This document shows, one piece after another, positions 1 through 8,852 of a stretch of 13,172 nt of DNA. Numbering within the stretch: position 1 is the first letter of the stretch; each line of letters opens with the position of its first letter. Below the pieces are notes generated by a model. It was given only the letters and a program-made list of their open reading frames with translations, did no database searches and was not told where the DNA came from. The translations under genes and the position numbers were made by a program. Source of the stretch: CAYJPV01 sp964396055 (GTDB lineage Bacteria; Acidobacteriota; Vicinamibacteria; Vicinamibacterales; JAKQTR01); assembly GCA_964396055.1 (NCBI GenBank), contig CAYNDV010000128.1, positions 1 to 13,172 on the forward strand, in the 5' to 3' direction.

Positions 1-26
1 AGCCTCTAGCCTCTAGCCTCTAGCCT

Positions 27-30
<4 letters not shown>
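1..30. repeat. Heptamer array AGCCTCT (CTAGAGG on the other strand), right arm
   Basis: Four head-to-tail AGCCTCT units (1-28) plus AG, cut by the left window edge. The pyrimidine-rich strand reads toward the neighbouring acsA 3' end, as in every other array of this family that borders a gene here. The TAG stop of acsA (complement of 27-29) lies in the array. By analogy with the pairs at 6211/6519 and 8337/8853, a CTAGAGG partner arm would be expected to the left, outside the window. Confidence 0.9.
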
Positions 31-1726
<1,696 letters not shown>

Positions 1727-1727
<1 letters not shown>

Positions 1728-2122
1728 CACGTGTTCTCCACCTCTGGTTGAACCGCCACCGCCCAGGCGATGGCCTGCGTGCGGGTCATCGTCACCGACA
1801 GCAGCACGCGGCCGATGCCAAGCGCTGCCGCCGCGCGTGCGGTCTCGCCGGACAGCCGGACGTCGCACGCCCCGTCCGTCGTCCCCGACACGTCGATGTC
1901 GTGCCAGGCCATGGCGCCGACCTTGCCCGTGCCGAGGGCCTTGAAGATGGCTTCTTTGGCCGCGTACAGGGCCGCGTACGCGCGCGCCTGGCGGCCGGAT
2001 GGCCCGCGCACGGCCCGCTCGCGCGCGGTGAACAGCTCCGCGGGCAGATCCATGTCCGGGCGCGACACTTCGCGCGTCATGCGGGACACGTCGAAGACAT
2101 CGAGACCGGTGCCAAGGATCAC
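1727..2122 (-). CDS. acpS: Holo-[acyl-carrier-protein] synthase (4'-phosphopantetheinyl transferase)
   Basis: AcpS moves the 4'-phosphopantetheine arm from CoA to a serine of acyl carrier protein, making it active for fatty-acid synthesis. The 131-aa product fits the family length. It has the N-terminal GTGLDVFDVSR motif with the metal-binding aspartate D8, LFTARERA (30-37), and the signature AALYAAKEAIFKALGTG (50-66) with E57. The end, LLSVTMTRTQAIAWAV, matches the closing strand of the family, but the usual SH before the last strand is replaced by TM. The start is GTG at 2122: the family begins exactly at this MILGTGLD, there is no nearby in-frame ATG, and GGGGA lies about 8 bases upstream. 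The stop TGA shares its A with the acsA ATG, making a two-gene operon that links CoA-dependent carrier activation with acyl-CoA formation. Confidence 0.9.
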
Positions 2123-2203
2123 AGTGGAGTCCCCGCAGGCCGTACGTCCGTGCGCTCCGTCAGGGGGCTGACCGGGGAAGAAATACCGCGGAAATGCGGG
2201 CCG

Positions 2204-2209
2204 AGTGTA
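2204..2209 (-). promoter_or_regulatory. Candidate extended -10 for acpS-acsA
   Basis: On the minus strand this reads TGC-TACACT, an extended -10 (TGnTAnAnT) about 75 bases before the acpS start. No convincing -35 is seen. It is the best promoter-like hexamer in the 147-bp divergent gap between acpS and the phosphatase gene. Confidence 0.45.
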
Positions 2210-2256
2210 GCACAGGACCGCGGGCGGTGATCGATTCGCCGGGGGATTACGTCTCC

Positions 2257-2262
2257 TATAAT
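2257..2262 (+). promoter_or_regulatory. Perfect -10 TATAAT, probable leaderless promoter
   Basis: A consensus TATAAT ends only 7 bases before the ATG at 2270. Transcription normally starts about 6-8 bases after the -10, so the mRNA would begin at or next to the start codon. No classical -35 is clear; TTCGCC at 2235-2240 is the nearest candidate. The same close spacing recurs before nuoG and the flippase gene. Confidence 0.6.
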
Positions 2263-2269
2263 CGGAGCG

Positions 2270-3457
2270 ATGGCGTTCGTGAAGACATACACCAAAGGTC
2301 TGACCACTGAGGAGTTCCAGCGCTTGTTCACGCGCGACACGCGTGACGCGTACCGCTACTTCTCCCGTCACGTCGACCGCGAAGCCCTCCGGCTCCTGCC
2401 CTGGTACAAGCGGCCGTTCGCCTTCCTGCGCGGCTTGTTCCTCGCCTTCACCCTCAAGATGTCGCCGGCCCGCCGGGCCCTGTTTGCCGCCGCCCTCGGC
2501 CTCGCCATCGTCGGCCTGGTCCAGACCGCCGAGGGCGCCCACGTCGAGTGGATCCCGATCGACCCGTTCGTGCTCCGCTTCCCGCTCCTGATGCCCGAGT
2601 GGCCCGCCGGCATGGGCTGGATCATCCTGTCGCTCGTGGCCCTCAACCTCCTGGTGCTGCTGGAGGTCTTCGAACGCCTGTCGCTCAAGAACGACCTGGA
2701 GATCGCCCGCGACATCCAGAAGGCCATGCTGCCCCGGGGCCTGTACGCGGACCGCGGCCTCGAAGCCTTCGGCCTGACGCGGCCGGCCAATACCGTGGGC
2801 GGCGACTTCTACGACGTCCTGCCGCTCCCGGACGGCCGGCTGCTCGTGGCCCTGGGTGATGTCGCCGGCAAGGGCAGCCCCGCCGCCCTGTTGATGGCCC
2901 TGCTGCTCGCCATGCTGCGCACGCTCGTCGACGAGGGCCTGGAGCCCGCGCCCCTGGTCGAGCGGCTCAACGTGCAGATCTGCCGCCACGCGCCCGCATC
3001 GCGGTTCATCACGCTGCTGTTCATCATCCTCGACCCGCGCACCGGCGACGTCACGTCGGTGAACGCCGGCCACCTGCCTGGCCTCATCCGGCGCCGCACC
3101 GGCGTCATCGAGCGCCTGAGCGAGGGCGGCGTCGCGCTCGGCATGTTCGAACAGTCGCGTTACGTGGCGCAGCACGGCCGGCTCGAGCCCGGCGATCTGC
3201 TGGTGCTCTACAGCGACGGCATCACCGAGGCCGAGGACCCGCAGGGGGTGCCCTTCGACGAAGAGGGTCTCTGCGCCCTCGTGGACGCGCACGCCGAGGC
3301 GCCGCTGACCGACACGGGACGTGCTATCTTCTCGGCAGTCGAGCGCCACGCCCGGGACGTTCGTTTCGCCGACGACCTTACAATTCTGTTAGCCCGGCGC
3401 CCCCTGCCACCGTCCGAGGTCGGTTCTGAGTCCCGACCCCGGGGAAGCGGAGTCTAA
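2270..3457 (+). CDS. Membrane-anchored PP2C-type (SpoIIE/RsbU-like) serine phosphatase
   Basis: This 395-aa protein has an N-terminal soluble stretch (1-65), two predicted membrane helices (about 67-86 and 114-133), a short linker, and a C-terminal SpoIIE-type PP2C phosphatase domain (about 145-376). Catalytic metal-binding motifs are intact: GGDFYD (177-182), GDVAGKG (196-202), YSDGITE (314-320) and ADDLT (367-371). Proteins of this class dephosphorylate anti-anti-sigma factors or similar partners in partner-switching signalling; no STAS or anti-sigma kinase gene is in the window, so the partner is unknown. It is the first gene of a two-gene operon with the M1-like peptidase 12 bp downstream. 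A TATAAT hexamer sits right before its ATG. The general role is well supported; the target is not known. Confidence 0.9.
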   Translation: MAFVKTYTKGLTTEEFQRLFTRDTRDAYRYFSRHVDREALRLLPWYKRPFAFLRGLFLAFTLKMSPARRALFAAALGLAIVGLVQTAEGAHVEWIPIDPFVLRFPLLMPEWPAGMGWIILSLVALNLLVLLEVFERLSLKNDLEIARDIQKAMLPRGLYADRGLEAFGLTRPANTVGGDFYDVLPLPDGRLLVALGDVAGKGSPAALLMALLLAMLRTLVDEGLEPAPLVERLNVQICRHAPASRFITLLFIILDPRTGDVTSVNAGHLPGLIRRRTGVIERLSEGGVALGMFEQSRYVAQHGRLEPGDLLVLYSDGITEAEDPQGVPFDEEGLCALVDAHAEAPLTDTGRAIFSAVERHARDVRFADDLTILLARRPLPPSEVGSESRPRGSGV

Positions 3458-3469
3458 AGCAGGGAGTTC

Positions 3470-6214
3470 ATGCCGCGCCGACACGCGCCTGCCGCCCTGT
3501 GCGTCCTCATGCTCCTGGCCCTGGGCCGGGGCCCGGCTGCCGCTGTGCCCCAGGACACCAGCGACGGCGTGGCGCGCCTGCTGACCCGTCTCCAGCAGGT
3601 CATGGCCGCCGGCAGGCCCGACGCGTACCTCGACCTGCTCAGCGCCTACGCCGACCGCACGTCGGCCCTGCGGGCCGCCCAGGCCCTGGTCGCGCCGTCG
3701 ATCACCCGGGCCGTCGTCAAGGAACGGGATCGCATCCCCCTCGAGGGGACGCTGCCCGGCAACGGGTACCGGCTGCTGCTCGAGATCTTCACCGAGTACG
3801 GCGACCGCGCGAGGGTGGCCACCTGGCGGCTCGACGTACGGAAGGTATCGGGCGACGAGCAGGGCGATGAGTGGGTGATTGCCGGCCAGGAGCCGATCAC
3901 GACCATCGACGGGCTCTACCGGCTCTCGCTGAACCGGCTGCGCCAGTACCGCGTGCGCAACCTCGTCATGACCGCCGAGGACCTCGAGATCCGCGTGGCC
4001 GACGGCCGGCTGTTCGTCTCCGACACGCAGGAAGGCACCACGGCGGTGGTGCTGCTGCCGGGGTCCGGGGCCACGTTCCGCTTCGCACCGGCGCCGGCCG
4101 TGGAGCGCGAGCAGGTGAAGCTGTTTGCCGGCGCCGAGGCCGTGGAGGACGAGTTCCAGGACGCCTTCATCCGGGTGAACCCGGGCGAGTTCGCCGAGCG
4201 GTTTCCGGCGTCGGCCCTGCAGCTCGAGCCGGTGGACGGCGGCACGCTGCGCCGGGCCGAGGCCGTGTTCCGCGAATTCGTCGGCAAGTCGTTCGGCCTC
4301 GATCTCGGCGACCTGAGCCGCGAGGGCTGGTCGCTGGCGCCCACCTCCGGCGACCTGCTCGTCGAGGTGCGCACGCGGCGGTTCCAGACGCTCACCTACA
4401 CGCGGTCTGGCGGCGAAGCCGAGGACATCACGGTGTTCGACCGGCGGCGGCGCCGCAACATCTCGGTCTACGCCTCGAAGGCCCACGCGGAGCGGTACGG
4501 CCGGTTCTTCGACGAGGACGCCTCGGCGTCGTTCGACATCACGGACTACCGCGTGGAGGCGTCGTTCGTCCCGGAGCGCCAGACCCTCGAGGGGCGGGCG
4601 CAGCTGCGGCTCCGGATGCGCGAGTCGTCGAACAACCTGACGTTCAAGCTGGCCGACTCGCTGGCGGTGCGCTCGGTGTTCAGCCTCGAGTACGGCCGCC
4701 TGCCGTACCTGCGGGTGCGCAACCAGAACAGCGTGGTGGTGAACCTGCCGGGCACGGTCACGAAGGACATGCCGCTGACCTTCGTGTTCGAGTACGGCGG
4801 CCCGCTGGCGCCGACGCAGATCGACCGCGAGTCGGTCGCGGTGGGGCAACAGGACCCGTTCATCACCGACGTCATCGGCCTGCCCGGCGAGGCCAGCCTG
4901 CTCTACACGACGCGCAGCTGGTGGTACCCGCAGTCCGACGTGTCCGACTATGCGCCGGTGTTCCTGCAGCTCACGGTGCCGGACGGCTTCGGCGTGGTCG
5001 CCAGCGGCGACCCGGTGGCGGGCTCGCCGGTGACGGTCGAGCCCGGGCCCGGCCAGAGGATCGGTCGCCGGCAGTACACGTTCGCGTCGACGCAGCCAGT
5101 GCGGTATCTCTCGGTCCTCATCAGTAAGCTGGTGCGCGTGGACACGCGCGAGGTGTCGCTCACCGACGCCCTGACGGTGGCCGCTCCGGACGGGACGCGC
5201 GAGCCGATGCGGCCCGTGCGACCGGGCGTCTTCTACGACGCCGTGTCGCTGACGGTGGACGCCAACCCGCGCCTGCGGACGCGGGGCCGGCAGCTCGCGC
5301 CCGTGGCCGAGGACATCCTCAAGTTCTATGCGGGGCTGGTGGGCGACGCGCCGTATCCCAGCCTCTCGGTGGGCCTGATCGAGAAGGACCTGCCCGGCGG
5401 CCACAGCCCCGCGTACGTCAGCGTGATCCACCAGCCGCAGCCGCAGGTCACCTTCACGTGGGCCAACGACCCCGCCGCGTTCCAGAACTACCCGGAGTTC
5501 TTCATCGCGCACGAGATCGCCCACCAGTGGTGGGGCCAGGCCGTCGGCTGGCGCAGCTACCACGAGCAGTGGATCAGCGAAGGGTTCTCGCAGTACTTCG
5601 CCGCGCTCTACGCCAGCCGGCGCCGGGGCGATCAGGCCTTCCAGGACGTGTTGCAGCGCATGGCGCGCTTCGCCCGCGAGCACTCGGCCCAGGGCCCCAT
5701 CTCCCTGGGCTACCGCCTCGGCCACGTCCGCGGCGACCTGCGGGTGTTCCGGTCGCTCGTGTACAACAAGTCGGCGATCGTCCTGCACAAGCTGCGGCTG
5801 CTGCTTGGCGACGACGTGTTCTTCCGCGGCGTGCGCCGGTTCTACTTCGACTGGCGCTTCAGGAAGGCCGCCACGGCCGACGTCCAGCGCGCCTTCGAGA
5901 TCGAGAGCGGCCAGGACCTGTCCGGGTTCTTCACCAACTGGCTCCAGACCTCCGGCGTGCCGGTGGTGCGGTTCTCGTGGACGCGCGACACCGCGGGCGC
6001 GTTGCCGGCGGCGCGCGTCTCGCTGGAGCAGGTGGGCACGGTGTTCGAACTGCCGGTGGTCCTCACCGTGCGCTATGCCGACAACACGACGCAGGAGGTC
6101 ATGGTGCCCCTGCGCGCCCGCACCGCCGACGCCCGGATCCCCCTGTCCGGCGACGTGCGCGACATCGTCGTCAACGCCGCCGGCACGGGGATCTTGGACG
6201 TCTACAGGGACTAG
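3470..6214 (+). CDS. Secreted M1-family metallopeptidase homologue with long N-terminal extension
   Basis: The product is 914 aa. A signal peptide covers about residues 1-25 (ending PAAA), so it is exported. Residues about 30-355 form an extension I cannot assign. The M1-like core runs from about 360. The gluzincin zinc site is intact: HEIAHQWWG (H681, E682, H685) and a third ligand E704 in WISEGF, spaced HExxH-18-E. Y765 in VYNKSAIVLHKLR fits the catalytic tyrosine. The GxMEN exopeptidase motif that normally precedes the zinc site is absent; the matching position reads GGHSPAY (643-649). This puts N-terminal amino-group recognition in doubt, and the enzyme may be an endopeptidase or act on a special substrate. 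AGGGAG lies just before the ATG. It follows the phosphatase gene by 12 bp, so the two are probably cotranscribed. The TAG stop is the first TAG of the adjoining heptamer array. Confidence 0.85.
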   Translation: MPRRHAPAALCVLMLLALGRGPAAAVPQDTSDGVARLLTRLQQVMAAGRPDAYLDLLSAYADRTSALRAAQALVAPSITRAVVKERDRIPLEGTLPGNGYRLLLEIFTEYGDRARVATWRLDVRKVSGDEQGDEWVIAGQEPITTIDGLYRLSLNRLRQYRVRNLVMTAEDLEIRVADGRLFVSDTQEGTTAVVLLPGSGATFRFAPAPAVEREQVKLFAGAEAVEDEFQDAFIRVNPGEFAERFPASALQLEPVDGGTLRRAEAVFREFVGKSFGLDLGDLSREGWSLAPTSGDLLVEVRTRRFQTLTYTRSGGEAEDITVFDRRRRRNISVYASKAHAERYGRFFDEDASASFDITDYRVEASFVPERQTLEGRAQLRLRMRESSNNLTFKLADSLAVRSVFSLEYGRLPYLRVRNQNSVVVNLPGTVTKDMPLTFVFEYGGPLAPTQIDRESVAVGQQDPFITDVIGLPGEASLLYTTRSWWYPQSDVSDYAPVFLQLTVPDGFGVVASGDPVAGSPVTVEPGPGQRIGRRQYTFASTQPVRYLSVLISKLVRVDTREVSLTDALTVAAPDGTREPMRPVRPGVFYDAVSLTVDANPRLRTRGRQLAPVAEDILKFYAGLVGDAPYPSLSVGLIEKDLPGGHSPAYVSVIHQPQPQVTFTWANDPAAFQNYPEFFIAHEIAHQWWGQAVGWRSYHEQWISEGFSQYFAALYASRRRGDQAFQDVLQRMARFAREHSAQGPISLGYRLGHVRGDLRVFRSLVYNKSAIVLHKLRLLLGDDVFFRGVRRFYFDWRFRKAATADVQRAFEIESGQDLSGFFTNWLQTSGVPVVRFSWTRDTAGALPAARVSLEQVGTVFELPVVLTVRYADNTTQEVMVPLRARTADARIPLSGDVRDIVVNAAGTGILDVYRD

Positions 6215-6245
6215 AGGCTAGAGGCTAGAGGCTAGAGGCTAGGGA
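6211..6245. repeat. Heptamer array CTAGAGG, left arm
   Basis: Four perfect CTAGAGG units (6211-6238) and a decayed CTAGGGA (6239-6245). It starts inside the last sense codon of the M1 gene (GAC-TAG), so the array supplies the stop. It is the reverse complement of the array at 6519-6562, and together they bracket the CCCACGT/CCCATGG array. Confidence 0.95.
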
Positions 6246-6253
6246 AGTTGGAC

Positions 6254-6497
6254 CCCACGTCCCACGTCCCACGTCCCATGGCCCACGTCCCATGGCCCAC
6301 GTCCCATGGCCCACGTCCCANNNNNNNNNNNNNNNNNNNNNNNNNNNNNNNNNNNNNNNNNNNNNNNNNNNNNNNNNNNNNNNNNNNNNNNNNNNNNNNN
6401 NNNNNNNNNNNNNNNNNNNNCCCACGTCCCATGGCCCACGTCCCATGGCCCACGTCCCATGGCCCACGTCCCACGGCCCACGTCCCATGGCCCACGT
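6254..6497. repeat. Tandem array of alternating CCCACGT and CCCATGG heptamers (14-bp unit)
   Basis: To the left of the gap are three CCCACGT units, then alternating CCCATGG/CCCACGT from 6275 into the Ns. To the right the alternation resumes at 6421 and runs to 6497, with one CCCACGG variant at 6470-6476. Degenerate heptamers (CCCCGAC, CCTGTTC, CCGTCCT) then lead without a break into the AGCCTCT array at 6519. The array is free of stop codons in all six frames, which creates spurious open frames on both strands. The true copy number is unknown because of the assembly gap. Confidence 0.95.
6321..6420. other. Assembly gap of exactly 100 Ns inside the repeat
   Basis: One hundred N characters, a conventional placeholder length, so the real distance is unknown. 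The same 14-bp repeat lies on both sides, so the simplest reading is an unresolved longer array. Hidden non-repeat sequence cannot be ruled out. Confidence 0.97.
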
Positions 6498-6518
6498 CCC
6501 CGACCCTGTTCCCGTCCT

Positions 6519-6562
6519 AGCCTCTAGCCTCTAGCCTCTAGCCTCTAGCCTCCAGCCCCTAG
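6519..6562. repeat. Heptamer array AGCCTCT, right arm
   Basis: Four AGCCTCT units, then AGCCTCC and AGCCCCT, then AG. It is inverted relative to 6211-6245. The last unit AGCCCCT followed by AGTA recurs at the end of the 8853-8900 array, which also precedes a start codon. Confidence 0.95.
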
Positions 6563-6568
6563 TATGAT
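6563..6568 (+). promoter_or_regulatory. -10-like TATGAT at the array edge, probable leaderless nuoG promoter
   Basis: TATGAT (5 of 6 consensus) overlaps the end of the heptamer array and finishes 6 bases before the nuoG ATG at 6575. The bases between are TCC-rich, not a Shine-Dalgarno. Any -35 would lie inside the repeat, where no TTGACA-like hexamer exists. Confidence 0.5.
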
Positions 6569-6574
6569 CCCCCC

Positions 6575-8347
6575 ATGGACACCGTCACGCTGACGATTGA
6601 CGGCCGGGCCGTGACCGTGCCGAAGGGCACGACCATCCTCCAGGCCGCCCTCGACAACGGCATCAGCCTCCCCTACTACTGCTACCACCCCGGCCTCGGT
6701 GTGGACGGATCCTGCCGCGTCTGCATCGTGAAGGTGGAGAAGATGCCGAAACTGCAGACGTCGTGCTCGACGGTCTGCACCGACGGCATGGTGGTGGACA
6801 CCAGCAGCCCCGAGGTGGTGGACGCCCGCGCCAGCGTGTTCGAATTCCTGCTCATCAACCATCCCCTCGACTGCCCGGTGTGCGACAAGGGCGGCGAATG
6901 CCCGCTCCAGGATTTCTCGTACCAGTTCGGCAACGCGGGCAGCCGGATGGAGTTCCCGCGCCGCACGTTCGACGGCGAAGGCGTGAAGGCCGACGTCGAC
7001 TTCGGGCCCACGCTGCTGCTCAACCGCAACCGCTGCATCCTGTGTACGCGGTGCGTGCGCTTCATGCGCGAGATCGACGGCGACGCGCAGATCGGCATCG
7101 CCGACCGGGGCAACGCCAGCCAGATCGCCACCTTCGAGGAGCGCGGCGTGCATTCGCTGCTCTCGGGCAACCTGATGGACGTGTGCCCCGTCGGGGCGAT
7201 TACCACGCGCGACTACCGCTTCAAGTCGCGCCCCTGGGACAACCCGCTGGCGGTCGACACCATCTGCACCTCCTGCTCGAAGGGCTGCAACACGACGGCG
7301 TGGCTGAAGGCCAAACCCGAATGGGCGAAGGGCGCCCGCCTGATCCGCTTCACGCCGCGGTACAACCCCGACGTGAACGGCTACTGGATGTGCGACGTCG
7401 GCCGCTTCCAGTACCACTGGATCGAGAGCGAGGAACGGCTCACGACGCCGCTCCTGCGACAGGAATCGGGCGGCCAGGCGCATGCCACCTGGCAGGGGGC
7501 GTACGCCCGCCTGCGCGAGAAACTGGCGCCGGTGCTGCAGTCGAGCCCGGCATCGGTCCGGCTGCTCGTGTCGGCGCACGCGTCGCACGAGGAACTGTTC
7601 CTCGTGCGCGAGATCACGCGCCGCCTCCAGGGCCCCGACGCCAGCCGCCTTGTCACGCTGTCGTGGCGGACCGCCGTGAAGACGCAGCCCGCCAGCACCC
7701 AGTTCCGCGTGCCGCCCGACGATGCGCCGAACGTGACGGGCGCACGGGACCAGGGCTTCGAGACCAGCGGCGTGGCCGGCCTCAAGGAGGACGTCAACGC
7801 CGGGGCCGTGCGCGTGCTCTACGTGTTCGACCCGGGCCCGGCCGGGACGATCGGCGACCTCGACTGGGTCGTCGAGGCCCGCGCCGCCGGGAAGATCGGC
7901 CTGCTCGTCGTCCAGGGCGTGCGCCAGTCGCCGCTCACCGCCGCGGCCGACATCGTCCTGCCCGGCGCGGCATGGGTCGAGAAGGACGCGCTGTTCACGA
8001 ACGACCAGGGACGCGTGCAGGCGACATCGGCCGTCATGACGACGCCGGGCGACGCCCACGACGACTCGCAGGTGCTGATCGACCTCGCCGCCGAGTTGGG
8101 CGCGGCGCTGCCGTGGACCACCGGCGCGGCCATTCGCGCGGAACTCGCCCGCCAGCTCGCGCACCTGCCCGCCTACGCCGGCATCGACGCGTTGCAGTTC
8201 GCCCGGCCGGTGGCGGCCCGGACGTGGCTGCAGACCTCGAACCCCTCCGAACGCTGGAAGTGGGACCACATGTTCCAGGACAACCCGCCGGTCAAGGGCG
8301 AGCCCATGGTGCTGCGGGGGGCGCTTGAGAGGCTCTCTAGAGGCTAG
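6575..8347 (+). CDS. nuoG: NADH-quinone oxidoreductase subunit G (short form), iron-sulfur subunit of complex I
   Basis: This 590-aa protein carries the electron-wire clusters of the peripheral arm of complex I. In order: an N-terminal [2Fe-2S] ferredoxin domain with C36, C47, C50 and C64 (CYHPGLGVDGSCRVC); the His-ligated [4Fe-4S] site H96, C100, C103, C109 (HPLDCPVCDKGGEC); a [4Fe-4S] site C154, C157, C160 with C204 (CILCTRC, CPVGA); and a further CxxCxxxC site C231, C234, C238 with C273, as for cluster N7 of some bacteria. The rest is a reduced molybdopterin-oxidoreductase-like domain with no expected cofactor. At 590 aa it is much shorter than the roughly 900-aa E. coli NuoG. The start follows a heptamer array by 12 bases with a -10-like hexamer but no ribosome site. 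The stop TAG (8345-8347) lies inside the next array. No other nuo gene is visible, so it is not in a local complex I operon. A related NAD-reducing hydrogenase or formate dehydrogenase iron-sulfur subunit is the alternative. Confidence 0.88.
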   Translation: MDTVTLTIDGRAVTVPKGTTILQAALDNGISLPYYCYHPGLGVDGSCRVCIVKVEKMPKLQTSCSTVCTDGMVVDTSSPEVVDARASVFEFLLINHPLDCPVCDKGGECPLQDFSYQFGNAGSRMEFPRRTFDGEGVKADVDFGPTLLLNRNRCILCTRCVRFMREIDGDAQIGIADRGNASQIATFEERGVHSLLSGNLMDVCPVGAITTRDYRFKSRPWDNPLAVDTICTSCSKGCNTTAWLKAKPEWAKGARLIRFTPRYNPDVNGYWMCDVGRFQYHWIESEERLTTPLLRQESGGQAHATWQGAYARLREKLAPVLQSSPASVRLLVSAHASHEELFLVREITRRLQGPDASRLVTLSWRTAVKTQPASTQFRVPPDDAPNVTGARDQGFETSGVAGLKEDVNAGAVRVLYVFDPGPAGTIGDLDWVVEARAAGKIGLLVVQGVRQSPLTAAADIVLPGAAWVEKDALFTNDQGRVQATSAVMTTPGDAHDDSQVLIDLAAELGAALPWTTGAAIRAELARQLAHLPAYAGIDALQFARPVAARTWLQTSNPSERWKWDHMFQDNPPVKGEPMVLRGALERLSRG

Positions 8348-8364
8348 AGGCTAGAGGCTAGAAG
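8337..8364. repeat. Heptamer array CTAGAGG, left arm, between convergent genes
   Basis: Three CTAGAGG units plus CTAGAAG. It carries the nuoG stop (8345-8347, plus strand) and the four-helix-bundle gene stop (complement of 8358-8360, minus strand). The two convergent genes therefore both end in the same 28-bp array and leave no other spacer. It is inverted relative to 8853-8900. Confidence 0.95.
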
Positions 8365-8780
8365 GCGCTAGGTACGTTGGTGGCCTCCGGGCGGCGTTTC
8401 GCGACTCCCGCGGGGCTTGACGCCGGCTCGAGTGCAGCCGCCAAGCCGTGGAGCAGGCGACCAACCTCTGCCGCTGCCGATCTGGTCGGCTCAGCGGCCA
8501 CGGCATCGACGAACCCCAATCGGACCGCGAGCTCCACCTGTGTTTCGAGCTCCGCTTGAGACCCGAGTGCGATTCCAACGTGGTTGGAGAATGCACCCCT
8601 GGAACGCCGGTTGTGCCCTTCGGCGATGTTGGAGGGAATCGAAACAGCAGCGCGGCGCATTTGTGCACACAAGCCAAACTGCTCGGTACGCGGAAACTGC
8701 TCAGTCAGCCGGTAGCAGTGCTCGACCAACGCCATCGACTTGCGCCAGACGGTCAGTTTTCTGTGGCCGTTCGTCACCAT
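8358..8780 (-). CDS. Four-helix-bundle protein (S23/IVP family, Avd-like fold)
   Basis: The 140-aa product matches the family often found inside 23S rRNA intervening sequences and structurally related to Avd of diversity-generating retroelements. Signature stretches are HRKLTVWRKSMALVEHCYRL (6-25), MRRAAVSIPSNIAEG (41-55) and ALGSQAELETQ (71-81). Members form small basic helical-bundle oligomers; their cellular role is largely unknown, with nucleic-acid binding proposed. The ATG at 8780 has a perfect GGAGGT site six bases upstream, unlike the leaderless-looking neighbours. The family core ends near residue 118; the last ~22 residues (SSPAGVAKRR to SAF) look like a read-on tail reaching the heptamer array, which supplies the TAG stop. 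Codons such as AAA, TTT, TTG and GTT are used more freely than in adjacent genes, suggesting transfer. It is not in an rRNA gene here, and no reverse transcriptase or variable-repeat target is in the window. Confidence 0.85.
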   Translation of the reverse strand: MVTNGHRKLTVWRKSMALVEHCYRLTEQFPRTEQFGLCAQMRRAAVSIPSNIAEGHNRRSRGAFSNHVGIALGSQAELETQVELAVRLGFVDAVAAEPTRSAAAEVGRLLHGLAAALEPASSPAGVAKRRPEATNVPSAF

Positions 8781-8786
8781 GCCACC

Positions 8787-8792
8787 ACCTCC
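8787..8792 (-). promoter_or_regulatory. Perfect Shine-Dalgarno of the four-helix-bundle gene
   Basis: GGAGGT on the minus strand, 6 bases before the ATG. It fixes the start at 8780. It is the strongest ribosome site in the window, in contrast to the array-bordered neighbours that lack one. Confidence 0.8.
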
Positions 8793-8794
8793 GT

Positions 8795-8842
8795 CCTGCC
8801 TGTATGGAAGATGTGTGCCAATAAGCCCGTCGCCCAGGCAGG
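8795..8842. other. 8-bp inverted repeat upstream of the four-helix-bundle gene
   Basis: CCTGCCTG (8795-8802) and CAGGCAGG (8835-8842) can pair across a 32-base loop. On the minus strand this lies just 5' of the GGAGGT site, so it could be a leader hairpin or an operator. It lacks a U-run and is not a terminator. Confidence 0.35.
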
Positions 8843-8852
8843 CTTCCGCACT

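Noticed and set aside
3389..5788. Very long minus-strand open frame opposite the M1 gene
   Set aside because: Antisense shadow typical of GC-rich coding DNA; arginine/glycine/histidine-rich with no domain, while the plus strand has a signal peptide and intact zinc site.
6225..6534. Open frames on both strands through the CCCACGT/CCCATGG array
   Set aside because: A stop-free 14-bp repeat is open in every frame and encodes the same proline/tryptophan/histidine peptide repeat; the Ns break it and there is no ribosome site or family match.
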